From Mollicutes bacterium (GTDB lineage: Bacteria; Bacillota_I; Bacilli_A; RF39; UBA660): a stretch of 24,318 nt of DNA. Where the stretch lies: contig PWIL01000084.1 of assembly GCA_003560455.1 (NCBI GenBank), forward strand, positions 1-24,318. Direction: 5' to 3'. The notes beneath the pieces were generated by a model. That model had not been told where the DNA came from. It made no database searches and saw only the letters and a program-made list of their open reading frames with translations. Shown piece by piece: positions 7,152 to 13,641 of this stretch (positions are counted from its first letter, which is position 1; every line of letters starts with the position of its first letter). Position numbers and translations under genes: made by a program.

Positions 7152-7822
7152 TAAAACAACCTCCTATTATGATGTTTTATTACTTTTGGTTCTTCAACAC
7201 CTAGATCAAAAATGCTCGCTTGATCTTGGGTGACATATGGTTTTTCTAAATCTTCTTCATATTCTTTAAAGGGGTATTCAAATAAAGTTCGACCACTAAT
7301 TTTTTCTTGTTTTTTTATTTCAGTTAAAAATCTTCTTGCGGTTTTATAATATGTTAAACCTTTTTTTATAAAAGTCAAACAATATTTATTATTATAATAC
7401 AAATAATCATGAACATTTTTGTGTATATGCTCATCAAAAACTTCACGATCAAGTAAAATTCTAGCTTGAACGCCATCGCCTATTTTTGCTAAAACTTGAT
7501 CACTAAAACGTTCTTTTTCTTCATCATTTAAAATTGAATCAGAACCTTCTGCAAATTGTCGTAAATATTTTTCTTCTTCAAATGCTGGATCTAATGCTTG
7601 AACTTTCTTATTTTGATTATATTCAACACTAACTGAACAATTTTTTAAATCGGTTATGCCATTAGTTTTTAAAAAATCTTGATGATGGTATAAAAAATCT
7701 TTTTCATTTTGGTAGGGCATGGTGTATAAATCAATGGTTGCTAAAAAATCTTTATCTTCAAGAATATTAACTTTTTTCTCACGTTGATTAACAACTAATT
7801 GATAACGTTTTACTTTTTTCAT
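7151..7822 (-). CDS. Hypothetical 223-aa protein coupled to ndk
   Basis: I do not recognise the family. The protein is soluble, with no signal peptide or TM helix, and rich in Lys, Glu and aromatic residues. The N-terminal half has mixed hydrophobic and polar strands (RYQLVVNQ, KKVNILEDKDFLATIDLY). The middle has an acidic, probably helical part and a Tyr-rich segment (HDYLYYNNKYCLTF). The C terminus holds EKPYVTQDQASIFDLG and ends in a basic HHNRRLF. I chose ATG 7822 over 7825 because GGAGG then lies six bases away rather than three. It shares TAATG with ndk, and an extended -10 stands about 22 nt upstream, so it leads the two-gene operon. Confidence 0.75.
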   Translation of the reverse strand: MKKVKRYQLVVNQREKKVNILEDKDFLATIDLYTMPYQNEKDFLYHHQDFLKTNGITDLKNCSVSVEYNQNKKVQALDPAFEEEKYLRQFAEGSDSILNDEEKERFSDQVLAKIGDGVQARILLDREVFDEHIHKNVHDYLYYNNKYCLTFIKKGLTYYKTARRFLTEIKKQEKISGRTLFEYPFKEYEEDLEKPYVTQDQASIFDLGVEEPKVIKHHNRRLF

Positions 7823-7843
7823 CATATCCCTCCTCGTTTTCCT

Positions 7844-7852
7844 ATTGTAGCA
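7844..7852 (-). promoter_or_regulatory. Extended -10 promoter for the 223-aa protein/ndk operon
   Basis: The minus strand reads AATTTTTGCTACAATAG: TG-C-TACAAT after a T-run, 22 nt before ATG 7822. No -35 is visible. Confidence 0.45.
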
Positions 7853-7873
7853 AAAATTAGTTTTTAAAACAAA

Positions 7874-9895
7874 TTATTTTTGATATTCACATTCACTACA
7901 TTTGATTTTTTTATTTTTTTCAACTAACATTTTTTGACAATCAGGACATTTTTCGCCAATCGGTCGATCCCAATAAGCTGTTTTACATTTCGGAAACTTA
8001 TTACAACCATAAAACTCGCGACCTTTTTTTGATTTTTTTATCACAATCATCCCATCACAATTTGGACAATCACATATTTCATTTGCTTTATCATTTTCAA
8101 TATATTTACACTTGGGAAAATTACTACAACCAATAAATTTACCAAATTTGCCATTACGATAAACTAAATCATGATCACATTCCGGACATTTTTTATCGGC
8201 TTTTTCTGGTTCTTTTTTTTCTAAATTATCAAATGCTTCAGTTACTAAGGGCATGAAGTCATCATAAAAATTTTGTAATAATTGGTGCCAAACAACTTCT
8301 CCCATCGCTATTTTATCTAAGTCTTCTTCCATTTTAGCTGTATACTTAACATTAATAATATTACTAAATGTTTGCTGTAATTTATCAGAGATTTCAAAAC
8401 CAACTTCGGTTGGATGAAAACGTTTTTCTTTTATTTCAACATAAGCGCGATTTTTTAAGGTTTCCATAGTTTTAGTATATGTTGATGGGCGACCAATTCC
8501 CAATTCTTCCATTTCTTTAATTAGTTTAGCTTCGGTATAACGAGCTGGTGGCTTAGTAAAATGTTGCTCTTTATTGATTTCATTAGCCGTAATAACTTTT
8601 GATTTATAATTGGCAAAATCGGGTAATAAGACATCTTTACTATCTTCATAATCTTCATACACCACCAAATACCCCTTAAACTGTAATACTGAACCATTGG
8701 CTTTAAATTGATAATCATTGTTATCTAATAAAACGCTGGTGCTTTTTAATTTTGCATCAGCCATTAAAGATGCCATCGCACTAGCATAAATTAATTTATA
8801 AACCTTATATTCGTCCGGTGTTAAATAAGATTTAATTTTTTCTGGATCATGATTAATACTTGTTGGTCTGATGGCTTCGTGAGCATCTTGAATTTTTCCT
8901 TTTGATTTTGGCACTCTAGCAATTCCAACATAATCAGAACCATATTTATTTTCAATTTTCTTAAATGTTTCTTTAACAAAATCATTAGCAAGTCTAGTTG
9001 AATCAGTTCGCATATAAGTAATTAAACCTTCAGTTTCACTACCAATATCAACACCCTCATATAGTTTTTGAGCAATCATCATTGATTTTTTAGAATTCAT
9101 GCCTAATTTATAAGAAGCCATTTGCTGAAAAGTACTCGTTGTTAAGGGCATTTTAGCTTTTTTCTTTTTAACTGTTTCTTTAACATCACTAATTGTAAAT
9201 GATTTTTTTAAACTATTTAATATTTCATCAGCTTCGTTTTCGTTGGTAATTTTTACCTTTTTATCTTTATATTTAATTAATTCTGCTTTAAAATCAGTAA
9301 ATTGTGCAATAATATGCCAATATTCTTCTGGTTTAAATTTTTCAATTTCACGTTCGCGATCAACAATTAATTTTAAAGCAACACTTTGGACTCGTCCAGC
9401 ACTCTTGCCCGCTGTTTTGGCCTGCATTAATTTACTTAACCGGAAACCAATAATTCGATCTAAAATGCGTCTTGCTTCTTGAGAATTAACTAAATTTTGA
9501 TCTAAACCTCGCGGATTTTTAATCGCTGATTGAATCGCTGTTTTAGTTATTTCATTGAAAACAACCCGTTTTGTTTTTTCATCTTCTAGTTCAATCGCAT
9601 CAATTAGATGCCAACCAATAGCTTCTCCTTCACGATCCGGGTCAGTCGCAATAATAACTTGATCCGCTTTTTTAGCTTCTTTTTTTAATTCAGTTAAAAC
9701 TTTTTGTTTTCCTGGAACAACCACATAATGTGGTTTGAAATTATTTTCAATCTCCACCCCAAAGCCATAATCTCCCTTGGTTGCTAAATCACGAACATGT
9801 CCTTTACTTGATAAAACTTGATAATCTTTTCCCAAAAACTTTTCAATTGTTTTTGATTTTGCTGGTGATTCCACAATCACTAATTTATTTGGCAT
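7874..9895 (-). CDS. topA: DNA topoisomerase I (type IA)
   Basis: The 673-residue enzyme relaxes negative supercoils. The TOPRIM domain opens the protein (KLVIVESPAKSKTIEKFLG) and carries DPDREGEAIGWHL at ~85-97. The catalytic tyrosine is Y294 in GLITYMRTDSTR. GRPSTYT follows in the central domain. The C-terminal ~110 residues hold three zinc-ribbon units: CPEC...GCSNFPKC, CPNC...GCNKFPKC and a short CPDC...CSEC. This is the normal Bacillota layout. ATG 9895 has an SD (AAGGAAGTGG), and a canonical promoter lies upstream. It is divergent from yidD; the dprA gene often found upstream is absent. Confidence 0.97.
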   Translation of the reverse strand: MPNKLVIVESPAKSKTIEKFLGKDYQVLSSKGHVRDLATKGDYGFGVEIENNFKPHYVVVPGKQKVLTELKKEAKKADQVIIATDPDREGEAIGWHLIDAIELEDEKTKRVVFNEITKTAIQSAIKNPRGLDQNLVNSQEARRILDRIIGFRLSKLMQAKTAGKSAGRVQSVALKLIVDREREIEKFKPEEYWHIIAQFTDFKAELIKYKDKKVKITNENEADEILNSLKKSFTISDVKETVKKKKAKMPLTTSTFQQMASYKLGMNSKKSMMIAQKLYEGVDIGSETEGLITYMRTDSTRLANDFVKETFKKIENKYGSDYVGIARVPKSKGKIQDAHEAIRPTSINHDPEKIKSYLTPDEYKVYKLIYASAMASLMADAKLKSTSVLLDNNDYQFKANGSVLQFKGYLVVYEDYEDSKDVLLPDFANYKSKVITANEINKEQHFTKPPARYTEAKLIKEMEELGIGRPSTYTKTMETLKNRAYVEIKEKRFHPTEVGFEISDKLQQTFSNIINVKYTAKMEEDLDKIAMGEVVWHQLLQNFYDDFMPLVTEAFDNLEKKEPEKADKKCPECDHDLVYRNGKFGKFIGCSNFPKCKYIENDKANEICDCPNCDGMIVIKKSKKGREFYGCNKFPKCKTAYWDRPIGEKCPDCQKMLVEKNKKIKCSECEYQK

Positions 9896-9920
9896 TTGAC
9901 CACTTCCTTAATCTTTTTAT

Positions 9921-9949
9921 TTTATACACTAATATTTTAAAGATGTCAA
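9921..9949 (-). promoter_or_regulatory. Canonical sigma-A promoter of topA
   Basis: TTGACA (9944-9949) and TATAAA (9921-9926) on the minus strand are separated by exactly 17 bp, 25 nt before the topA ATG. It is one of the best -35/-10 pairs in the window. Confidence 0.8.
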
Positions 9950-9956
9950 ATAGTAT

Positions 9957-9985
9957 TTTACTTTAATAAATATTTTTAGTATAAT
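9957..9985 (+). promoter_or_regulatory. Promoter of yidD/lipoprotein operon
   Basis: TTTACT (9957-9962) and a perfect TATAAT (9980-9985) are 17 bp apart, 16 nt before the TTG start of yidD. It is back to back with the topA promoter. Confidence 0.65.
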
Positions 9986-10001
9986 TAGTGAGGTGATTAT
10001 T

Positions 10002-10223
10002 TTGCAAAAAACATTAATTAAAATGATTAAATTTTATCAAAAAATACCGGGTAATTTCCATTATCAGTGCCGACACATTCCAACTTGTTCAAACTATGGA
10101 ATTGAAGCAATCGAACACTATGGAAGCCTCAAAGGAAGTTTTTTAACCTTCAAAAGAATTTTAAAATGTAATCCTTTTGGAACTAGTGGTTTTGATCCGG
10201 TAATCAAGGAGGAAAAAAAATGA
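10002..10223 (+). CDS. yidD: Membrane protein insertion efficiency factor YidD
   Basis: This small protein of 73 residues has the YidD signature: IKFYQKIPG, then CRHIPTCSNYGIEAIEHYG, then FLTFKRILKCNPFG.SGFDPV. YidD helps insertion of membrane proteins alongside YidC and lies at the inner face of the membrane. I chose TTG 10002 rather than GTG 9993, because GTG lies inside the SD (GAGGTGAT, 9990-9997), which is well spaced for TTG. Its stop overlaps the next ATG as ATGA, and its last codons contain the SD of that gene (GGAGG), so translation is coupled. Confidence 0.93.
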   Translation: MQKTLIKMIKFYQKIPGNFHYQCRHIPTCSNYGIEAIEHYGSLKGSFLTFKRILKCNPFGTSGFDPVIKEEKK

Positions 10224-11077
10224 AAAAATTATTAACACTTGCTTTACTTTTTATTATCAGTGGTTGTCTAAATCCTGAAACAAGATATGAACTTGATATT
10301 TACACTAGTGTTTATCCAATTGAGTTTGCAACACGCACTCTTTACGGACATAATAGTAATGTCCGAAGTATTTATCCTGATGAAGTTGATGTTGAAGAGT
10401 ATACATTAACTGAAAAACAAATTGAAGATTATAGTGAAGCTGATTTATTTATCTTTAATGGTCTTTCAAAAGAAAGAGAGTATGCTATTCCCATGTATAG
10501 ACATAATAATGATTTTCGAATTATTGATGCGACCAGAACAATTGATGTTACCTATCATCAAGAAGAAGCTTGGTTAGATCCTGCTAATTATTTAAAAATT
10601 ATTAAAAATATTAAAGAAGATTTAGTTGAATTAATTGATAATCATTATTTACAAAATGAGATTCGAGAGAATCATCAAGAATTACGTTTAGCTGTTTCTA
10701 GTTTAAATGCTGATTTAAGAAAATTAAGTCAGGATACTAATAAAACTTTAGTTTTAGGTGATAATACCTTTAAATTTTTAGAAAAATATGGCTTTTCAAT
10801 TATTAGTTTAGTAGAAGATGATAATTTAGAGAAAAACTTACACGAAGTAAAAGAATTAATTGAAAATAATGAAGTTAGTCATATTTACATTAATAAGTTT
10901 TTAGAAAAAAATGAAACAATACATGAATTGCTTGAAGAAAATGAAAATCTTGAACTAATTGAATTACATAGTTTAATGACAATTCTAGAAGATGAAAGAA
11001 ATAATGCTCAAAATTACTTAACAATTATGCAAAATAACATTGAATTATTAAAAAAGGGATTATTGATTGACAGATAA
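10220..11077 (+). CDS. ZnuA-like substrate-binding lipoprotein with altered metal ligands
   Basis: The protein has 285 residues with a lipoprotein signal: LLFIISGC, Cys16. The rest aligns by eye with cluster A-I metal-binding proteins (ZnuA/AdcA): YTSVYPIEFATRTLYG at the start, SEADLFIFNGL, WLDPANYLKIIKNI, a long linker helix, TFKFLEKYGFSII and a C-terminal lobe. The ligand positions appear changed. The usual H of E-V-H-x-Y-E is D in PDEVDVEEY; the H of D-P-H-x-W is E in QEEAWLDP; the H of T-x-H-x-A-F is D in LGDNTFKFL; the fourth acidic site reads INKF. No His-rich loop and no ABC permease or ATPase genes are nearby. It may bind another ion, or have lost transport for a new surface role. It is coupled to yidD. 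Confidence 0.75.
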   Translation: MKKLLTLALLFIISGCLNPETRYELDIYTSVYPIEFATRTLYGHNSNVRSIYPDEVDVEEYTLTEKQIEDYSEADLFIFNGLSKEREYAIPMYRHNNDFRIIDATRTIDVTYHQEEAWLDPANYLKIIKNIKEDLVELIDNHYLQNEIRENHQELRLAVSSLNADLRKLSQDTNKTLVLGDNTFKFLEKYGFSIISLVEDDNLEKNLHEVKELIENNEVSHIYINKFLEKNETIHELLEENENLELIELHSLMTILEDERNNAQNYLTIMQNNIELLKKGLLIDR

Positions 11078-11095
11078 ACAATTATCAGTTAGAAT

Positions 11096-11101
11096 TATAA
11101 T
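11096..11101 (+). promoter_or_regulatory. Possible -10 of tRNA-Ser
   Basis: TATAAT lies nine bases before the mature 5' end of tRNA-Ser. The only good -35 (TTGACA, 11067-11072) is 23 bp away, too far. A 7-bp inverted repeat, CAATTAT (11079-11085) and ATAATTG (11097-11103), overlaps the box. Support is moderate to weak. Confidence 0.35.
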
Positions 11102-11110
11102 TGTTCCTTT

Positions 11111-11202
11111 GGAGCAGTACTCAAGTTGGCTGAAGAGGCGCCCCTGCTAAGGGCGTAGGTCGGGTAACTGACGCGAGGGTTCAAATCCCTCCTGCTCCGC
11201 CA
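11111..11202 (+). tRNA. tRNA-Ser (GCT)
   Basis: The acceptor GGAGCAG/CTGCTCC is perfect, with G73 and encoded CCA. The anticodon loop CTGCTAA gives GCT for AGC/AGU. A long variable arm (GTAGGTCGGGTAACTGACGC) makes this a class II tRNA of 92 nt, as expected for serine. The T loop is TTCAAAT. Confidence 0.95.
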
Positions 11203-11211
11203 TAAAAAAAT

Positions 11212-11234
11212 AAACCTTGAAAAAGGTTTTTTTT
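11212..11234 (+). terminator. tRNA-Ser terminator
   Basis: AAACCTT (11212-11218), loop GAAA, AAGGTTT (11223-11229), then further T to 11234. It begins 9 nt after the CCA end. Confidence 0.75.
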
Positions 11235-11419
11235 AATACTTATATCAGTAATAGATCTTGTTTGATCTTCATGTTTTATTTCATCTCTAGCTATTTTTTT
11301 TCAGTCTCTCATCACTTTTCTGCTTGAAAGATAACAAGAAAATATTTCATCTCTGGTAATGTTTCTTTCCATTCTTTTTTAAGCTCGTCTAGTTGTTTTG
11401 AAAAAACTTCTTTTTCCAT
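11235..11419 (-). pseudogene. Possible small ORF or decayed coding remnant
   Basis: ATG 11419, with AAAGGA eight bases upstream, opens 35 codons to TGA at 11312-11314: MEKEVFSKQLDELKKEW... ending VIFQAEK. Near its end the next frame reads KQKSDERLKKNS; after an eight-A run (11294-11301 on the complement) a third frame reads IARDEIKHEDQTRSI and on to about 11238. Joined across two frameshifts at short homopolymers, this gives one charged, protein-like chain of about 60 residues. I do not recognise a family. It could equally be a genuine 35-residue peptide followed by chance open frames. Confidence 0.25.
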
Positions 11420-11474
11420 CACTATTTTCCTTTCCAAAATTTTCATTTGCAATAGCATATTTTGTTATAAGTGT

Positions 11475-11500
11475 CAAAAAAAAACCACTAATAGTGGTTT
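11475..11500 (-). terminator. Terminator of the tRNA-Ile/Asn/Glu operon
   Basis: On the minus strand AAACCACT, loop ATT, AGTGGTTT (11482-11500), then a run of T to 11475. It starts 9 nt after the CCA end of tRNA-Glu. Confidence 0.8.
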
Positions 11501-11509
11501 ATTTTCATT

Positions 11510-11586
11510 TGGTGATCCGTAGGGGATTCGAACCCCTGAATGCTGCCGTGAAAGGGCAGTGTGTTAAGCCGCTTCACCAACGGACC
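11510..11586 (-). tRNA. tRNA-Glu (TTC)
   Basis: The acceptor GGTCCGT/ACGGATC has one G.T pair at position 2-71, then A73 and encoded CCA. The anticodon stem CTGCC/GGCAG encloses CTTTCAC, anticodon TTC. The D arm GGTGAAGCGGC is the typical glutamate form. It is the last gene of a three-tRNA transcript. Confidence 0.95.
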
Positions 11587-11590
11587 AAAA

Positions 11591-11667
11591 TGGCGCCTCA
11601 GATAGGACTCGAACCTATGACTCCCTGATTAACAGTCAGGTGCTCTAACCAACTGAGCTACTGAGGC
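11591..11667 (-). tRNA. tRNA-Asn (GTT)
   Basis: The acceptor GCCTCAG/CTGAGGC is perfect, with G73 and encoded CCA. The stem CCTGA/TCAGG encloses CTGTTAA, anticodon GTT for AAC/AAU. It is 4 nt from tRNA-Glu and 3 nt from tRNA-Ile. Confidence 0.95.
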
Positions 11668-11670
11668 AAA

Positions 11671-11747
<77 letters not shown>

Positions 11748-11767
11748 TTTTTTAAATTAACTATTAA

Positions 11768-11796
11768 AGTATACAATACTTTACTTGTTTTGACAA
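11768..11796 (-). promoter_or_regulatory. Promoter of the tRNA-Ile/Asn/Glu operon
   Basis: TTGTCA (11791-11796) and TATACT (11768-11773) on the minus strand are 17 bp apart, 20 nt before tRNA-Ile. The -35 lies in a perfect inverted repeat, ACTTGT-TTTG-ACAAGT (11783-11798), and the string TTTTGACAAG occurs again at 11812-11821. Confidence 0.75.
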
Positions 11797-11847
11797 GTAT
11801 TTTTTTGGAGATTTTGACAAGATTTTAACTAAACACATTTTTTTCAT

Positions 11848-11870
11848 GAAAAAAACACTTTTCAGTGTTT
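11848..11870 (-). terminator. Terminator after the RsgI-like gene
   Basis: On the minus strand AAACACT, loop GAAA, AGTGTTT (11853-11870), followed by T residues to 11848. It begins 13 nt after the stop codon. Confidence 0.75.
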
Positions 11871-11883
11871 TAATTATCCTATC

Positions 11884-12936
11884 TTACCGATTTTCTAAAA
11901 TATCTTCAACAATATTTTTTCGAAATGTATCTAAATCTGCTAAATATTCATCATCATATACTTTTGTTAATTTTTCGCGAATTTCTAACATAATTTCACG
12001 GCGCATAACCGGTGTTAATCTTTCATCTATTTCTTGACTAATAATTTGTAATAAATAATTTGCTTCTCTTAAAATATTATCACTAGCCTCTTCACCAAAA
12101 ATTATTCGCTCTCGGTAATTTCTTCTCGCTTCACCTATAGTTTCTTCAACTTCGGCTTGTGCCTCCATAATTGCTTCTTCAAAACGCTCACGATTTTCTT
12201 TTAAATAATTTTGTCGTTCTTCCGCTGACAAATCATTAATTTCTTCAATCTTTTCCCGGACTGATTCACGAATTATTTGCACTTCTTTTTGTAAATTTTT
12301 CCGTAATTCTTGCAAATTTTCTACTTCATATTTTTCAAGCGCCCATTCTCTTATTTCATTTCTTTTTTCTCTTAATAACTGTGCTAATTCCCGCAAGTTT
12401 TTTTCAGCTAATTCCTCAACTGTTAATTCCTCATCCAAAACTAACAACCGATTTTGTAATCTTTCACGGGCATTTTCAGCCGAAATTTCTCTTTCCCTTA
12501 TTTCCCCCATAATATTTCGTCTTTCCAAACGTTTAACAACTCGTTCTTTAATTCTGTCTTTTAATGTATCATCAGCTGAAGACGTCGAAAAAAATAAAAC
12601 ATTATCATCGCTAAAATCATCAATATATCCTAAATCAACTGCTTGATCAATAACAATATCCATTGCATCAACTAAAGTTTCATCAATTAAATCAACCTCA
12701 TCATAAGCTACTACTGCGTCTTCATTTAATAAAATTAAATCTTGAACTATTTCATCTTCATCAATTAGAAACGATACATCCGGATTAATTTCTAAATTAA
12801 CTACTTCAAATAATTCTTCCTTTTCTTCCTCTTCAACCATTTCTTCATTAGTTCTTAACACAACCAGTGCTCCTATTACTAATAAAACTCCCAACACCAA
12901 AAAACTAATTAAAATTTTTACCATTTCACTATTCAT
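11884..12936 (-). CDS. RsgI-like membrane protein with long coiled coil
   Basis: The protein has 350 residues: a 7-residue N terminus, one TM helix at ~8-27 (ILISFLVLGVLLVIGALVVL), a Glu-rich stalk at ~30-42, then residues ~45-105 that look like the middle domain of RsgI anti-sigma factors (VNLEINPDVSFLIDEDEIV, then LNEDA and a helix ending DLGYI; family pattern v.l.iNPsi.l.in). From ~125 to ~330 it is a charged Arg/Glu helix, probably a coiled coil. The cytoplasmic anti-sigma domain of true RsgI is absent, and no sigma factor is adjacent. It probably senses or scaffolds outside the membrane. SD GGAGGT precedes ATG 12936, 11 nt after the Nudix gene. Confidence 0.7.
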   Translation of the reverse strand: MNSEMVKILISFLVLGVLLVIGALVVLRTNEEMVEEEEKEELFEVVNLEINPDVSFLIDEDEIVQDLILLNEDAVVAYDEVDLIDETLVDAMDIVIDQAVDLGYIDDFSDDNVLFFSTSSADDTLKDRIKERVVKRLERRNIMGEIREREISAENARERLQNRLLVLDEELTVEELAEKNLRELAQLLREKRNEIREWALEKYEVENLQELRKNLQKEVQIIRESVREKIEEINDLSAEERQNYLKENRERFEEAIMEAQAEVEETIGEARRNYRERIIFGEEASDNILREANYLLQIISQEIDERLTPVMRREIMLEIREKLTKVYDDEYLADLDTFRKNIVEDILENR

Positions 12937-12947
12937 TTTTTTACCTC

Positions 12948-13589
12948 CTAAAATAAATATATATCTTCATAGTTTTCTTTAAACATGTATAATTTTGATG
13001 GGCGACCTCTTGTATCTTCGTTTTTCAAACTCGTTTCTTCAATTAAATCATGATTAATAAATTTTTTACGAAAATTACGGCGATCGATTTCGATATTATA
13101 TAACCTCTCATAAACTCTTTGTAACTCTGGTAATGAAAAATCACTAGGAAAAAACAAATTTAAAACCGAGGCTTTTTTTAACTTTTCTTTTAAAAATTCT
13201 AAATTATTCAAAACAATATGTTGATGATTATAAGCCATCTTCGGTAATTTATTAACCGAAAACCATTCTTTTTCAAATGGACTTTCATCATCACTTATTT
13301 TAACCCGGACAACATCAATAAAACCAACATAAGACAAACTTAAAATATTTAAACCCGGAACTCTCTCTAAATCACTAATTGTTTGATATTGATAAAGTTT
13401 AGTATCTTTAACGGTTAATTTTTCTAAAACTTCGGCAGCTGTTTCATCAACTGTTTGTTCATTACTAGCATTTGTTTTAGGAATCATCCAATAGCCCCGA
13501 TGAGGATCAGTTTGTTTTTTAATTAGCAAAACTTTAACTTCTTCTTCATCAATCGTAAAAATGTTCACTAAAATTTCTAATTGTTTCAT
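12948..13589 (-). CDS. NrtR-like regulator: degenerate Nudix plus winged helix
   Basis: The 213-residue protein starts with a Nudix fold (EILVNIFTIDEEEVKVLLIKKQ... GYWMIPK). Its Nudix box is broken: the family pattern Gx5Ex7REUxEExGU is replaced by NASNEQTVDETAAEVLEKLTV, with the catalytic REUxEE read as AEVLEK. After ~145 comes a winged-helix domain (DFSLPELQRVYERLYNIE, DRRNFRKKFINHDLIEET, GRPSKLYMF). This architecture is that of NrtR/NadQ-type repressors, which bind ADP-ribose-type ligands and control NAD or pentose genes. Here it is likely a ligand-sensing transcription factor without hydrolase activity; the ligand is unknown. SD AGGAGAG precedes ATG 13589. It heads an operon with the RsgI-like gene. 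Confidence 0.85.
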   Translation of the reverse strand: MKQLEILVNIFTIDEEEVKVLLIKKQTDPHRGYWMIPKTNASNEQTVDETAAEVLEKLTVKDTKLYQYQTISDLERVPGLNILSLSYVGFIDVVRVKISDDESPFEKEWFSVNKLPKMAYNHQHIVLNNLEFLKEKLKKASVLNLFFPSDFSLPELQRVYERLYNIEIDRRNFRKKFINHDLIEETSLKNEDTRGRPSKLYMFKENYEDIYLF

Positions 13590-13604
13590 TTTTAACTCTC
13601 CTAT

Positions 13605-13619
13605 ATAAAATCATTTTAT
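13605..13619. promoter_or_regulatory. Perfect palindrome, candidate operator of the Nudix regulator
   Basis: ATAAAAT-C-ATTTTAT is a perfect 7+1+7 inverted repeat that covers the -10 box and the likely start region of the Nudix operon. A repressor bound here would block initiation, which fits autoregulation by the first gene. Confidence 0.45.
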
Positions 13620-13641
13620 TACAAATCAAAGGTATAGTCAA
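13613..13641 (-). promoter_or_regulatory. Promoter of the Nudix/RsgI-like operon
   Basis: TTGACT (13636-13641) and TAAAAT (13613-13618) on the minus strand are 17 bp apart, 23 nt before ATG 13589. The -35 contains the stop codon of the HAD gene. Confidence 0.65.

Larger units (their letters stand above)
11203..11509. other. Gene-poor gap between tRNA-Ser and tRNA-Glu
   Basis: About 300 bp without a confident gene. It holds the tRNA-Ser terminator at the left, a possible decayed minus-strand coding stretch (11235-11419), plain AT-rich sequence, and the terminator of the tRNA-Ile/Asn/Glu operon at the right. Nothing else is evident. Confidence 0.5.

Noticed and set aside
7852..7865. A/T-only hairpin AAAAATTAGTTTTT as a terminator upstream of the 223-aa gene
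   Set aside because: The stem has only A-T pairs and no separate T-tract; too weak to call.
9243..9482. Plus-strand open frame inside topA, and similar ones inside proS, radC, recD2, ndk and rnhC
   Set aside because: They are antisense to strongly supported genes, lack SD sites and match no family.
9993..10001. GTG 9993 as the start of yidD
   Set aside because: The GTG is part of the SD (GAGGTGAT) that serves TTG 10002.
11067..11101. TTGACA plus TATAAT as the tRNA-Ser promoter
   Set aside because: The spacer is 23 bp, outside the workable range; the TTGACA is also within the lipoprotein coding end.
11398..11628. Plus-strand 76-codon open frame starting MKKLLFPSL
   Set aside because: It runs antisense through tRNA-Glu and part of tRNA-Asn; its C-terminal half is the typical false peptide produced by reading tRNA genes.
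11884..13589. Classical SigI/RsgI pair
   Set aside because: The neighbour is a Nudix-winged helix protein, not a sigma factor, and the RsgI-like protein has no cytoplasmic anti-sigma domain.
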